A stretch of 64,000 nt of DNA. Source: Cognaticolwellia aestuarii (GTDB lineage Bacteria > Pseudomonadota > Gammaproteobacteria > Enterobacterales > Alteromonadaceae). The first letter of the stretch is position 1, and every line of letters starts with the position of its first letter. Positions 17,701 through 25,828 of this stretch are shown in pieces. Below the pieces are notes generated by a model. It was not told the origin of the DNA and did not search any database. It worked only from the letters and a program-made list of their open reading frames with translations. A program made the position numbers and the translations under genes. The DNA lies in assembly GCF_002000025.1 (NCBI RefSeq), contig NZ_MUZV01000010.1:1-64000 (forward strand), read 5' to 3'.

Positions 17701-19051
17701 AATAATTCCCTATAGTGAATTAAAGCGCCCACGTATTGATGTCGTGGTCTCAGCCACAGGGCTATACCGTGATGCTTTTCCTAATGTTATGCAAATGTTA
17801 GCAAAAGCGGTCAATCAGGTAGCGGCATTAAAAGAAGACAACAACTCGATTTGGCAAAATAGTGAAAAAGTAAAAGCAGATTTACTGGCCGAAGGTGTTG
17901 ATGAAAAAGAAGCAGAGTATTTATCCACTATTCGAATTTTCTCAAATCAATCAGGAGATTATGGTACCGGCATTGATGATGCTGCTTGGGCCAGTGATAC
18001 GTGGGAAAATGATAAAAAAATATCAGATAACTATCTAGGTAAAATGGGTTACTTCTTCGGTGCCGACAACAGCCGTTGGGGACAAAAAGCGGCAAATACT
18101 GACGGTAAAGAAGTACAGCTTTACGCCAAACAATTATCAGGCACTGACATCGCCATGTTTGCTCGTTCTTCAAATCTATTTGGCATGTTAAGTACTGATG
18201 ACCCGTTTGAGTACTTTGGCGCACTCAGCCTAGCGGTACGCAATATTGATGGTAAAAGCCCTGATATGGTAATAGCCAACTTACGTGACGCTAAAAACGC
18301 CAAAGCCGAAGATGCCGGTTTATTTCTTGCCAAAGAATTACGTACTCGCATGTTCCACCCGCGTTGGATAAAAGAATTACAAAAAGAAGGTTACTCGGGT
18401 GCTGTGTCATTAGCCTCAAAAATGGATAACTTTTTTGGCTGGCAAGTCGTTGATCCTAACCTGATCAGAAACGATCAATGGGATGAGTACCTAGACATTT
18501 ATGTTAATGACAAACTCGACCTAAAACTCGACCAATGGTTTAAAGATATTAATCCTGCCGCCTTCGCCCGTATGATGGAGCGTATGCTCGAAGCAGAGCG
18601 TAAAGACTATTGGCAAGCAGACCCTGAACGTTTAAAAAAACTGGTTGAACAATACGTTGCTGTGGTTAATAGCAATGACTTAGTGATTTTAAATGACGCG
18701 GTAAAAGCGCATGTAAATGAACTAGCTGAAGGTTTTGGTTTAGCGCCACTGGCCGCAAAAACTCTTGAAGCAATGGCCGCTAGCGCAAAAGCCCAGCAAG
18801 CGAAGAACAACCAACAACTTGCCGAAAAAAATCTAGAGAAAAAAGATGACTCTTCGGCGGAAACTAAACCAGAACAGCAAGTTGAAGGACAAAAACTTGA
18901 TAAACAAAGCGCACAAACTGTAGAACCAAACGACTTCATCTACTATAGCTTAGCGGGCTTATTCTTGTTTATTGGCTGTGGCGCTATTTGGCAAACTCGC
19001 CCCGTTAAAAATAATAAAAAGTCACTATTTACTTATAGCACAAATGTTTAA
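14792..19051 (+). CDS. hmuS: HmuS: CobN/Mg-chelatase-H-like protein, exported and membrane anchored
   Basis: This 1419-residue protein belongs to the CobN/BchH large chelatase family: HLGTHGSQEYLGGKERGL (about 577-594) is the family signature and GADNSRWG and YGALSLAVR-type segments follow. Unlike cytoplasmic CobN it begins with a signal peptide (residues 1-24) and ends with one membrane span (about 1383-1402) and a basic tail, so the catalytic part should face the periplasm. A His/Asp/Asn-rich insertion (about 765-800) may bind metal or haem. HmuS of Bacteroidetes has been reported to remove iron from haem without ring opening. The operon partners HmuR, HmuY and an ExbB-like pair support haem deferration rather than cobalt insertion. 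No other cobalamin genes or riboswitch are present. Confidence 0.82.
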   Translation: MNNLLIKISILLFSAIGFIVSALASDVSPKKSTTTVNNKHSVLFVSTAHTNTAKITLLKTVAEKKLDSNWNIQQQSAKSLLETASQADSLAAIFNQYDLVILDAVSVREASAAFDNYADAISKVDSAVVAFSYLQNTKLNKALNIEKASTLQAYWMNAGRRNLDNMLSYIAANIIKKPSNNSALIDSSAVPAPIIFPHQGIYHPELPNLIINDLVEYKKRRSAKPQQPKIAILLQRALIESEQTQLIDATIAQLEAKGAYVVPFFFKLSPVTNDYSHLLQLPITKDGQVVGQQTDVDLIINFRNIHWANQRKVEFEKFNVPVMQAMTYYSGDKETWEADMQGVSANMMSFTLVLPENAGVIDPMIVAAMNMADQEIEVIDYQLEHLVNKAINVVNLKYKANKDKKLTLFVWGDKDVGASFMNIPKSIEAISQRLANEGYNTAERDAEYFVANAKKILDPFYRDYQLTELLDNDLAELMPIDDYLSWFNALPTELTQKITDHWGKPQDNFMAVEKNGKHFFILPRIRNGNMLIMRQPPRSDSKNDENMIYHQGLVPINHFYLAAYYYAREYWQSDAIVHLGTHGSQEYLGGKERGLSIYDQGNLAVWDTPVVYPFIVDDVGEAMQTKRRGRATVISHMTPPFAAAGLEGEIRHLHELMHQYKQLDQGGVKQKTAVQLTQLCFDTNICKDLAWEQAQIEQAFDEFIDALHIHLEALATANQPLGLHTFGYIPEQALTISTLVQMLGNDFTARASEFEHEYYTASLTGEDNEDDSDNHSHTYHEKNHDEGNKKNDDKSLDTSAENDITRLSGYLTVKNYITAAAAESAERPIPVNELTTELQADIVRGKALYKSMTSIHELDAMVDFLSAKYIPVKSGGDPIRHPESLATGYNLFGFNPARVPTQAAYEQGKELTEKMIANYYQKHQRYPDKMAFSLWSIETMRHYGVLESQVLYAMGVKPIWSKSGRVSGTEIIPYSELKRPRIDVVVSATGLYRDAFPNVMQMLAKAVNQVAALKEDNNSIWQNSEKVKADLLAEGVDEKEAEYLSTIRIFSNQSGDYGTGIDDAAWASDTWENDKKISDNYLGKMGYFFGADNSRWGQKAANTDGKEVQLYAKQLSGTDIAMFARSSNLFGMLSTDDPFEYFGALSLAVRNIDGKSPDMVIANLRDAKNAKAEDAGLFLAKELRTRMFHPRWIKELQKEGYSGAVSLASKMDNFFGWQVVDPNLIRNDQWDEYLDIYVNDKLDLKLDQWFKDINPAAFARMMERMLEAERKDYWQADPERLKKLVEQYVAVVNSNDLVILNDAVKAHVNELAEGFGLAPLAAKTLEAMAASAKAQQAKNNQQLAEKNLEKKDDSSAETKPEQQVEGQKLDKQSAQTVEPNDFIYYSLAGLFLFIGCGAIWQTRPVKNNKKSLFTYSTNV

Positions 19052-19394
19052 CCATAAGCCCTAAACAAAAGCAGTACAACAGTGTCATTTTTATTGACTA
19101 CTGCAAGCTAAAAGGCCGTAACACTCGTTGCGGCCTTGCAACCTTTACTTAACACACCATCTCAGCACTCAATGATTCCACGCTAAACTATTTCAATGTG
19201 CTTTAGCGAGCACTCATTATCCAGAGTTCAGGTTAAATAACCATATCGTGTGCAATTTATAGACAACTCTTGGGAAGTGTAATAACCTGACAAGAGCTTG
19301 GTTTATAATAACTAAATAACTTGAAACAGGTTATTTGGTAATTTTGAGTTACACTGAAATAAAGAGAAAAATCTACTAAAATGGAATGTTATAG
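19052..19394. other. Intergenic stretch between the haem and GTPase operons
   Basis: No gene is seen. The first part holds the hairpin at 19112-19137. The remainder is AT rich and should contain the promoter of the next operon; ACAGGTTATTTGGTAATTT near 19325 is a possible promoter area, but no boxes can be fixed. Confidence 0.4.
19112..19137 (+). terminator. Hairpin after hmuS
   Basis: AAGGCCGTAAC and GTTGCGGCCTT pair over 11 positions with one G-U wobble around the loop ACTC. It lies 60 bases after the hmuS stop. The following GCAACCTTTACTT is only weakly T rich, so termination efficiency is uncertain. Confidence 0.65.
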
Positions 19395-19931
19395 ATGCCA
19401 AATAATAAAAACAGTAAACAAGAGCAACAACCAGATGTCGCTCCAGTAAATGAACTTGACCAACTTCGGCAAATTGTTTTTGGCGCAGCTGAGCAACAAT
19501 TAAAGCAACAAATTACCTCAACACGCAACGACATCGAGCAAGCGTTAAGTAAACAAAATAACGCTTTCAATGATCGTCTACTACAAATGCAAGACAGCAT
19601 AAACCAACGATTTTCTGAGCTTGAGCAAAAACTACAACTTTTTGATAAGAACCATGACGATAACGAAGCATCAATTGAGAAAAACCTTGCCAGTTTATCA
19701 TCAGAGCATGAAATGTTTGCTAGCGCTACTCAACAAGACTTTAAAAATATAGAACAAGCATTAGATACTGAGAGTCAGTCGCTTACCCGTAACTTCAATG
19801 ATCAACTTGCACAATTAAAAGTTCATCTAGAATCAGTTTCAAAAGACTTAACCTCATCGAAAACTGACAGAAAAACACTCGCTAAATTACTGGCTACAAT
19901 GGCAACCAATTTAGAAGACGACCAATTATAA
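19395..19931 (+). CDS. Coiled-coil protein of the GTPase operon, unknown function
   Basis: The 178-residue product is Gln/Glu/Asp/Lys rich, has no signal peptide or membrane span and is almost entirely helical with heptad-like spacing (for example LEQKLQLFDKNHDDNEASIEKNLASL). It is probably a cytoplasmic coiled-coil scaffold. Its segment LDQLRQIVFGAAEQQLKQQI resembles the start of the next protein (LEKVRTLLLGKENSRITKSI), suggesting a shared docking motif of the form L-x-LLxG. The stop codon overlaps the next start by one base (TAATG), so translation is coupled. I recognise no family. Confidence 0.75.
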   Translation: MPNNKNSKQEQQPDVAPVNELDQLRQIVFGAAEQQLKQQITSTRNDIEQALSKQNNAFNDRLLQMQDSINQRFSELEQKLQLFDKNHDDNEASIEKNLASLSSEHEMFASATQQDFKNIEQALDTESQSLTRNFNDQLAQLKVHLESVSKDLTSSKTDRKTLAKLLATMATNLEDDQL

Positions 19932-21691
19932 TGCCAACTGATGCCGCTACAGATCATGCTGACTCAGAGCAACAATTAGAAAAAGTACGCACCCTGCTCT
20001 TGGGGAAAGAAAATAGTAGAATAACAAAAAGCATACAAAAAGATGCTCGTAGCTTAGTCGCTGATGTAATTACAGAAGCCTTACATGACAGGCAAAAAAA
20101 AGATAATTCAGTTAATAAAGTACTGCAACCATTCGTCGAAGAGTCGGTTAAACAATCAGTTGCTCACAATAGTGAACAATTAGTTAGCTCATTATATCCC
20201 CTTGTTGGTAGCTTAGTTAGAAAGTCTGTTGCTGCTTTTCTCAGTGACTTTATGGAAAAAACTAATCAGCTACTCGAAAATAGTTTAACCATAAAAGGCT
20301 TAAAGTGGCGCTTTAAAGCACGGCAAAGCGGTGTGAGTTATGCTCAATATGCCGCATCACAAACCTTTGTTTACCGTGTAGAGCACGTGTTTCTTATTCA
20401 TAGGGAAACGGGTCTTTTATTAAATACTGTCGCTCTAGAGCATGAAAGTAAAAGTAACGCGGATATAGTTTCAGCCATGCTAACCGCAATTAATGATTTT
20501 GTTGGCGACTCATTTTTAAGCGATCAAGAAGGTCAAAAAGAACAACTACAATCGGTCAGTACCGACAATTTTAACTTACTAATAAAGCCTGGGCCTAGTG
20601 CACTAGTGGTAGCCGCGGTAAGTGGCAATCCACCGCAAAGTATCAGCAATCAACTACAACTAACACTAGAAAATATCCATAGTTTATATTTCGATGAACT
20701 TAATCGTTTCAATGGCGACAATAAAGACTTTAATAGCGCCGATAATTTATTGCGCGACTGTCTATTATCAGAACAAAAAGAAATCGTAGCCAAGCAGAAA
20801 AAAACACCTTGGTTGGCTTGGTTGATCGTATTCTTAGTTGTTATTTACGTGGGATATCAATCTTTTAATTGGTTTAAAAGCGCACAATTACACGAAAAAA
20901 TAATGCAATTAGATAGTCAGCCAGGGATCATTATCAAGCAACTAAAAATAAAGCAGCTTGATGACATTACCTTAGATGTATTACGCGATCCTGATGCTTT
21001 AAATATTCATGATTGGTTGAAAGACAATGCGTTAAACCCCGCACAACTGACGATTACTGAACGTAACTACCACTCACTTGACCAACAAATATTACAACAA
21101 CGAGCACAGCGTATTGTGTCAGCATACCCAAATATCAGTGCCAGCTGGAAAAACCACAGCCTGATGCTTACAGGCACCATAGATTTAATAAAAACCGAAC
21201 AACTACGCAACACATTAGCCATTGCCGGCTTCACCGAAGGAGAGAACCTAAACACTGAACAATTAAATTTAGCCTCTAATACCCCTTCATCAACCCACAA
21301 AGAAATTAAGCAACAACTGTTTGAGCAATTGGTTGGCCGCATAGCATCAATTCAACTTAACTTTTCTGTGGCTAGTGAAAATATCACCCCACAAATGCAG
21401 TCATCATTGCAGCGACTCTATTTGTATATTCAACAATTAACGCCAATAGCTAAAGAGCTTAATATTGATTTTGGCTTACTCATTTTAGGCAGTAGTGATA
21501 ACACCGGTAATAAAAGCACCAATAACATTCTCAGTATGAAAAGAGCAAACAACACCGCGGAAATATTACAGCGCAAAGGAATAGCGAAAGATAGAATGTA
21601 TGTGGTTGGTTTGGGGCAAATAGATATTAAAAACATTAGCAGTACAGCAAGAAGTGTCATGTTCAACGTAATTTATAATAGTCACAACTAA
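19931..21691 (+). CDS. One-span membrane protein with C-terminal OmpA-like peptidoglycan-binding domain
   Basis: The 586-residue protein has a cytoplasmic helical part (1 to about 285), one membrane span (about 292-312, WLAWLIVFLVVIYVGYQSF) and a periplasmic part. The last 120 residues are OmpA-like: NILSMKRANNTAEILQRKGI fits the peptidoglycan-binding pattern NxxLSxxRAxxVxxxL, and GLGQ follows. The middle periplasmic part (about 345-440) has a BON-like look but is not certain. The arrangement suggests a sensor or anchor linking the cell wall to cytoplasmic partners encoded beside it, by inference. The cytoplasmic part is unusually large for an OmpA-family protein. Confidence 0.8.
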   Translation: MPTDAATDHADSEQQLEKVRTLLLGKENSRITKSIQKDARSLVADVITEALHDRQKKDNSVNKVLQPFVEESVKQSVAHNSEQLVSSLYPLVGSLVRKSVAAFLSDFMEKTNQLLENSLTIKGLKWRFKARQSGVSYAQYAASQTFVYRVEHVFLIHRETGLLLNTVALEHESKSNADIVSAMLTAINDFVGDSFLSDQEGQKEQLQSVSTDNFNLLIKPGPSALVVAAVSGNPPQSISNQLQLTLENIHSLYFDELNRFNGDNKDFNSADNLLRDCLLSEQKEIVAKQKKTPWLAWLIVFLVVIYVGYQSFNWFKSAQLHEKIMQLDSQPGIIIKQLKIKQLDDITLDVLRDPDALNIHDWLKDNALNPAQLTITERNYHSLDQQILQQRAQRIVSAYPNISASWKNHSLMLTGTIDLIKTEQLRNTLAIAGFTEGENLNTEQLNLASNTPSSTHKEIKQQLFEQLVGRIASIQLNFSVASENITPQMQSSLQRLYLYIQQLTPIAKELNIDFGLLILGSSDNTGNKSTNNILSMKRANNTAEILQRKGIAKDRMYVVGLGQIDIKNISSTARSVMFNVIYNSHN

Positions 21692-21803
21692 GTAGCCAAA
21701 CTCAGGATAAATAAAATAATAAGGTGACACTGTTGTAAATAAGAGTAGTATTTTAAAACGTACAATGAATAAACAACAAGCGGTCGAAAAGGGAGGTGAC
21801 GCT

Positions 21804-22319
21804 TTGATTCAAAAAAAAATCTGCCTATTAGGCGCATCGAGTGTTGGCAAAACCAGTTTAGTAAAACAGTTTGTCGAAGGTATTTTTAGTGAAAAATACC
21901 TAACAACCATTGGTGTTAAAATTGACAGAAAAACGCTATCTATCGCAAATGAACAAATTAACTTACTGTTATGGGACATGGAAGGCAATGATAGTTATAA
22001 CGTTTTTCAAGAAAAGTACTTACGCGGTGCTGCGGGTTACATTATTGTTGTTGATCAAACTCGAACGTCTTCATTACTTGAAGGTATCGACATTCACACG
22101 CTCGCACGTCAAGTAACTGACTGCCCAGCAATATTAGCGATAAATAAAAGTGATTTACTGGCTACCTGGCATTTAGATGATAGCGAATATGAAGCCTATC
22201 AAGACTTATTCGATTTACAATTTTTAACCAGTGCTAAAACAGGTAACAATGTCGAACAAATGTTTTCATCATTGGCTGAATTACTATTGAAGCGTGAAAA
22301 AAATGACCTCACTACTTAA
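21804..22319 (+). CDS. Ras/Rab-like small GTPase
   Basis: All five G motifs of Ras-type GTPases are visible: GASSVGKTS (G1), YLTTIGVKI (G2, with the Thr-Ile-Gly of Rab proteins), WDMEGND (G3), NKSD (G4) and TSAKTG (G5). The catalytic Gln of eukaryotic WDTAGQE is Asn here, so intrinsic hydrolysis may be slow. The TTG at 21804 is preceded by a perfect GGAGGTGA at ideal spacing and is the preferred start (171 residues); an ATG 13 codons upstream lacks a good ribosome binding site. The gene overlaps the following GGDEF-EAL gene and follows the OmpA-like gene. A role as a switch between envelope and c-di-GMP signalling is inference. Confidence 0.85.
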   Translation: MIQKKICLLGASSVGKTSLVKQFVEGIFSEKYLTTIGVKIDRKTLSIANEQINLLLWDMEGNDSYNVFQEKYLRGAAGYIIVVDQTRTSSLLEGIDIHTLARQVTDCPAILAINKSDLLATWHLDDSEYEAYQDLFDLQFLTSAKTGNNVEQMFSSLAELLLKREKNDLTT

Positions 22320-24444
22320 TACCGCTTTAAATGCTTTAGAACAAGTTGTATTAGAAGTTACCGATGCCAAATCCGGTACAGTAAAACTACTTGAAGGTGG
22401 TAGCCCTTGGGCAAGCGATTTATTCCCGCAAGCTAGCGCTCAACAAGCATTTACCATTAATGACGATACACCATTCTTATTAGATTTTCTGATTGATGCT
22501 AACACTATCTGGCAACAGCAAGACAATGCCAAATTGCACTCAGGCTTATGGACTGAAATAACCACAAATAATACTGTTCTGCATTTAGAAGCTATCGCCA
22601 TAAAGCACGAAAAACGTAATATTTTAGTTATTAGTAATCAATTAGAAAACTTTAAAATTCAACAACAAACTAAACAGTTAGCACGTGAAGTTTTATTATC
22701 TTACGATCGTTTATTTTTAAAAAACGAGTACCTGCATACTCGGTTACTCTCTATTTTGAATCAACCAAGCGATCAAAGTAATGTGTTATCAACACTAGCA
22801 AAAGTCATTGAAAATGCTGAATTTGCTGTATTAATTGCCAGCAAAGACTTTACTACAAGCATTGAAAACTCAGCCGCACTGAGCCTTTTTAAACACAATG
22901 ATATCTTAAAAGCACAATCAGCTCGCCCGATAGACATTCTTATTAGCTTAATGAAAAACCAATTACCTGAATATGAGCGAATACTCTCAACAGGATCGAG
23001 CTGGGATGGCGAATTGTGCTGGATTTTACCCCCCTCTACGTTAAAGTGGCTGAAAATCGGCTTATATCCGGTTAAGAATAAAAATAACCAAGTAGAAAGT
23101 TGGATAATATTTGCCAATGACATCAGCACCATCAAGCATTTAACCCAGCGGAATGAATTACTTGCGATGCAAGACATGCTAACAGAGCTGCCAAATCGCT
23201 TTGCATTTTGGCAAACACTAGAAGAGCATATTGCTACCAAGCAGCCATTTTATTTGCTCTATGTCGACATTAATGACTTTAGGCGACACAATGAATTTTA
23301 TGGTCATAATGAAGGCGACAAACTACTGGTCGAAATCAGCAGACGCATTCGCCGAATGATTAAAACCACTGACTTTATTGCCAGAGTTGGTGGTGATGAA
23401 TTTGCCATCATTCTCAGTGGTGTTGACAGCAAAGTAACCTGTGAACTGGCCATCAAACGCATCATAGAAAGTATTAATAAACCATTTCAAACTAAAAAGT
23501 CTGAACTATTCTCAATTAATGTCAGCATTGGGGTAGCGAATTATCCCAATGATGCACAAAGCGTTGAAGAGTTGATGAAATTTGTCGACTTGAGCGCTTA
23601 TAACGGCAAGAAGAACAAAAAAAATTCAGTGCAATTTTATTCAAAATCAATGAAAGATGCCTCTCATGACTTAATTAAAATAGAACGAGAACTTAGACAA
23701 GCTATAGTAAACAACGAATTTGAATTGTATTTACAACCCATTATTGATGTCAAAACCAACTGTATTAATAAGGCTGAAGCGCTGATCCGCTGGAATCACC
23801 CTGAAAAAGGTCTAATCGGTCCTGATGATTTTATTGCCATTGCAGAAAAAAGCGGGTTAATTATCGCTATGGGTGAATGGGTAATAAGCCGCTCTTGCCA
23901 AATAGCGAAAGCCATTAACCAACTAGGCTATGAAATAAAAATATCCATGAACTTATCACCTTCACAGGTCACTGACGATAATTTATTTTCTCACTTACGC
24001 CGCTGTATTAACGACAACAAACTTAATCCAGGTTTATTAGAGCTTGAGGTAACAGAGGGGGTATTAGTTGACGACTATTCTGTCGCAGAGAAGTTATTAA
24101 GCAAAGTAAGAATGATTGGAATGAGCGTTTCTGTTGACGATTTTGGTACGGGCTACAGCTCGCTTTCATATTTAAAAAAACTACCATTAGATTTTTTAAA
24201 AATTGACCGTTCATTTATTAAAGAAATTGTTACCGATGATAACGATAAGGCAATAGTACGAGCGGTTATTGCTATGGCACATAATTTAAACTTATGTGTC
24301 ACTGCTGAAGGGGTTGAAACTAAAGAGCAACTGACATTTCTCGTGAATAACTCATGTAACTCGGTACAAGGCTACATGTTAAGCAGACCCATTAAATTTG
24401 ATCACTTCATCACCCTGCTCAATGAACAAAAAGCGATTAGCTGA
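22303..24444 (+). CDS. GGDEF-EAL protein (c-di-GMP synthesis/degradation)
   Basis: About 713 residues without membrane spans, so cytoplasmic. The N-terminal 280 residues include a PAS-like segment (about 215-275). The GGDEF domain (about 285-445) has an intact GGDEF (RVGGDEFAIIL), but the inhibitory I-site position reads KTTD instead of RxxD. The EAL domain (about 460-710) keeps EALIRW, NLSPSQ, ExTE (LEVTEGV), DDFGTGYSS, KIDRSFI, AEGVET and QGY, so phosphodiesterase activity is likely. A GTG three codons upstream (22294) is an alternative start. The gene overlaps the GTPase gene by 17 bp, implying tight coupling. A hairpin follows the stop. Confidence 0.9.
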   Translation: MTSLLNTALNALEQVVLEVTDAKSGTVKLLEGGSPWASDLFPQASAQQAFTINDDTPFLLDFLIDANTIWQQQDNAKLHSGLWTEITTNNTVLHLEAIAIKHEKRNILVISNQLENFKIQQQTKQLAREVLLSYDRLFLKNEYLHTRLLSILNQPSDQSNVLSTLAKVIENAEFAVLIASKDFTTSIENSAALSLFKHNDILKAQSARPIDILISLMKNQLPEYERILSTGSSWDGELCWILPPSTLKWLKIGLYPVKNKNNQVESWIIFANDISTIKHLTQRNELLAMQDMLTELPNRFAFWQTLEEHIATKQPFYLLYVDINDFRRHNEFYGHNEGDKLLVEISRRIRRMIKTTDFIARVGGDEFAIILSGVDSKVTCELAIKRIIESINKPFQTKKSELFSINVSIGVANYPNDAQSVEELMKFVDLSAYNGKKNKKNSVQFYSKSMKDASHDLIKIERELRQAIVNNEFELYLQPIIDVKTNCINKAEALIRWNHPEKGLIGPDDFIAIAEKSGLIIAMGEWVISRSCQIAKAINQLGYEIKISMNLSPSQVTDDNLFSHLRRCINDNKLNPGLLELEVTEGVLVDDYSVAEKLLSKVRMIGMSVSVDDFGTGYSSLSYLKKLPLDFLKIDRSFIKEIVTDDNDKAIVRAVIAMAHNLNLCVTAEGVETKEQLTFLVNNSCNSVQGYMLSRPIKFDHFITLLNEQKAIS

Positions 24445-24479
24445 AGTTCACTTACATTAAGCAAAAGCAAATAAAGTTA

Positions 24480-24510
24480 ACCTTATCGACACTTAAATTG
24501 CCGATAAGGT
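24480..24510. terminator. Hairpin between convergent GGDEF-EAL and cfa genes
   Basis: ACCTTATCG and CGATAAGGT form a perfect 9-bp stem around a 13-nt loop in the 101-bp gap between two convergent operons. T-runs are weak on both sides. Confidence 0.6.
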
Positions 24511-24545
24511 CTTAGCTTACTAATTTGTTTAACCCGTTACCTTAC

Positions 24546-25775
24546 TTACTTTCTAGCAAGCAAATGAACAGTACTAGTTGAACGTTCTAAAAAAGCACCT
24601 TCACAATAAGCAAAGTAATACAGCCATAAACGTTTAAATTTTTCATCATAGCCAAACTGTGTCAACTCTGACCAAGCGTTTAGAAACGCTTCACGCCAAT
24701 GAGCTAATGTTTTCGCATAATCTAACCCAATATCGCTAATCGATTCAGTTACCAGCTCAGTATGCTGAGTAAGGTTTTGCGTTAGAACCGTTACTGAAGG
24801 CAAAAAGCCACCAGGAAAAATATAGCGCTGAATAAAATCAACATTGTGCTTATAGTAATCAAAACGCTGATCAGCAATGGTGATTGACTGTATTAATAAT
24901 TTACCCCCAGGTTTTAAGCGTTGGTTACATTGTTGAAAAAAGCTCGGTAAATACTCAAAGCCAACAGCTTCAATCATTTCAATCGAGACTAACTTGTCAT
25001 ATTCGCCGGTTAAATCACGGTAGTCTTTCTTAAGTAAGGTAATTTGCTCTGTTAAACCTAACTCTTCAATGCGTTGCTTGGCATAAGCGTATTGTGCATC
25101 TGAAATCGTTGTTGTGGTAACTTTACAGCCATAGTGCTGAGCAGCATATATAGCTAAGCCACCCCAACCTGTGCCTATTTCTAATAAGTGATCGGAAGCT
25201 TTTAACTCCAAACGCTGACAAATAGTCAATAGCTTATGCTGCTGCGCTTCTGCTAGCGTTGCTTCTTCTTGAGGATATATAGCCGAAGAATACATCATTT
25301 GTGGATCAAGAAAGCGGCTATATAGCTCATTACCTAAGTCATAATGAGCAAGAATATTCTTTTTTGAACCTGCTTGGCTATTACGATTACTGCGATGCAA
25401 CAAAGCATATTTTAGCTTAGTTAGCCAAGGTTTCTTTTGCTCAAGTGCATCTGTTTGCTGTTGAGCGCGGGCAAAAATTCGAATAACGGCGGTTAAATCA
25501 GGGCTGCTCCATTTGCCAGCAATATAAGCTTCAGCAGCACCGATACTGCCACCTTTAACAAAGTCACGATAAACACTAGTATCATGAATATTAATACGTC
25601 CAAGTAAAGATCTGTTTTCCGCAAACTCAGGAAATAGAAAGCGCTGACTATTATCAACCAATTCAATTTGCCCATAGTCTATTTTTGCTAAAACGGAGAA
25701 CACTATACTTCGACAGCGCTTATCTAACCAATTAGCTTGTTTTCTTACTTTTAATCCTGAGGCTTGTTCCACCAC
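24546..25775 (-). CDS. cfa: Cyclopropane-fatty-acyl-phospholipid synthase family methyltransferase
   Basis: The enzyme transfers a methyl group from SAM to double bonds of membrane lipid acyl chains. Its 409 residues are close to the usual 380-420. The N-terminal lipid-binding part (1-130) is followed by HYDLGNELYSRFLDPQMMYS, the SAM loop HLLEIGTGWGGLAIYAA, VSIEMIEAVG and FIQRYIFPGGFLPS. Near the C-terminus YYFAYCEGAFLER supplies the conserved Cys. It is the last gene of the long stress operon. In Rhodobacter sphaeroides a CFA-family enzyme is part of the sigmaE-ChrR singlet-oxygen response; family members there also take part in furan fatty acid synthesis, so the product here might not be a simple cyclopropane. 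Confidence 0.93.
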   Translation of the reverse strand: MVEQASGLKVRKQANWLDKRCRSIVFSVLAKIDYGQIELVDNSQRFLFPEFAENRSLLGRINIHDTSVYRDFVKGGSIGAAEAYIAGKWSSPDLTAVIRIFARAQQQTDALEQKKPWLTKLKYALLHRSNRNSQAGSKKNILAHYDLGNELYSRFLDPQMMYSSAIYPQEEATLAEAQQHKLLTICQRLELKASDHLLEIGTGWGGLAIYAAQHYGCKVTTTTISDAQYAYAKQRIEELGLTEQITLLKKDYRDLTGEYDKLVSIEMIEAVGFEYLPSFFQQCNQRLKPGGKLLIQSITIADQRFDYYKHNVDFIQRYIFPGGFLPSVTVLTQNLTQHTELVTESISDIGLDYAKTLAHWREAFLNAWSELTQFGYDEKFKRLWLYYFAYCEGAFLERSTSTVHLLARK

Positions 25776-25828
25776 TAAACTCCTTAATTAAACCTTGCTG
25801 ACTTAGTCTTGTAGCATATTAATTGGCA

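Noticed and set aside
14792-19051. Annotation as cobaltochelatase CobN for vitamin B12 synthesis
   Set aside because: It has a signal peptide and a membrane anchor, its neighbours are HmuY and a haem-type receptor, and no other cobalamin gene or cobalamin riboswitch is seen.
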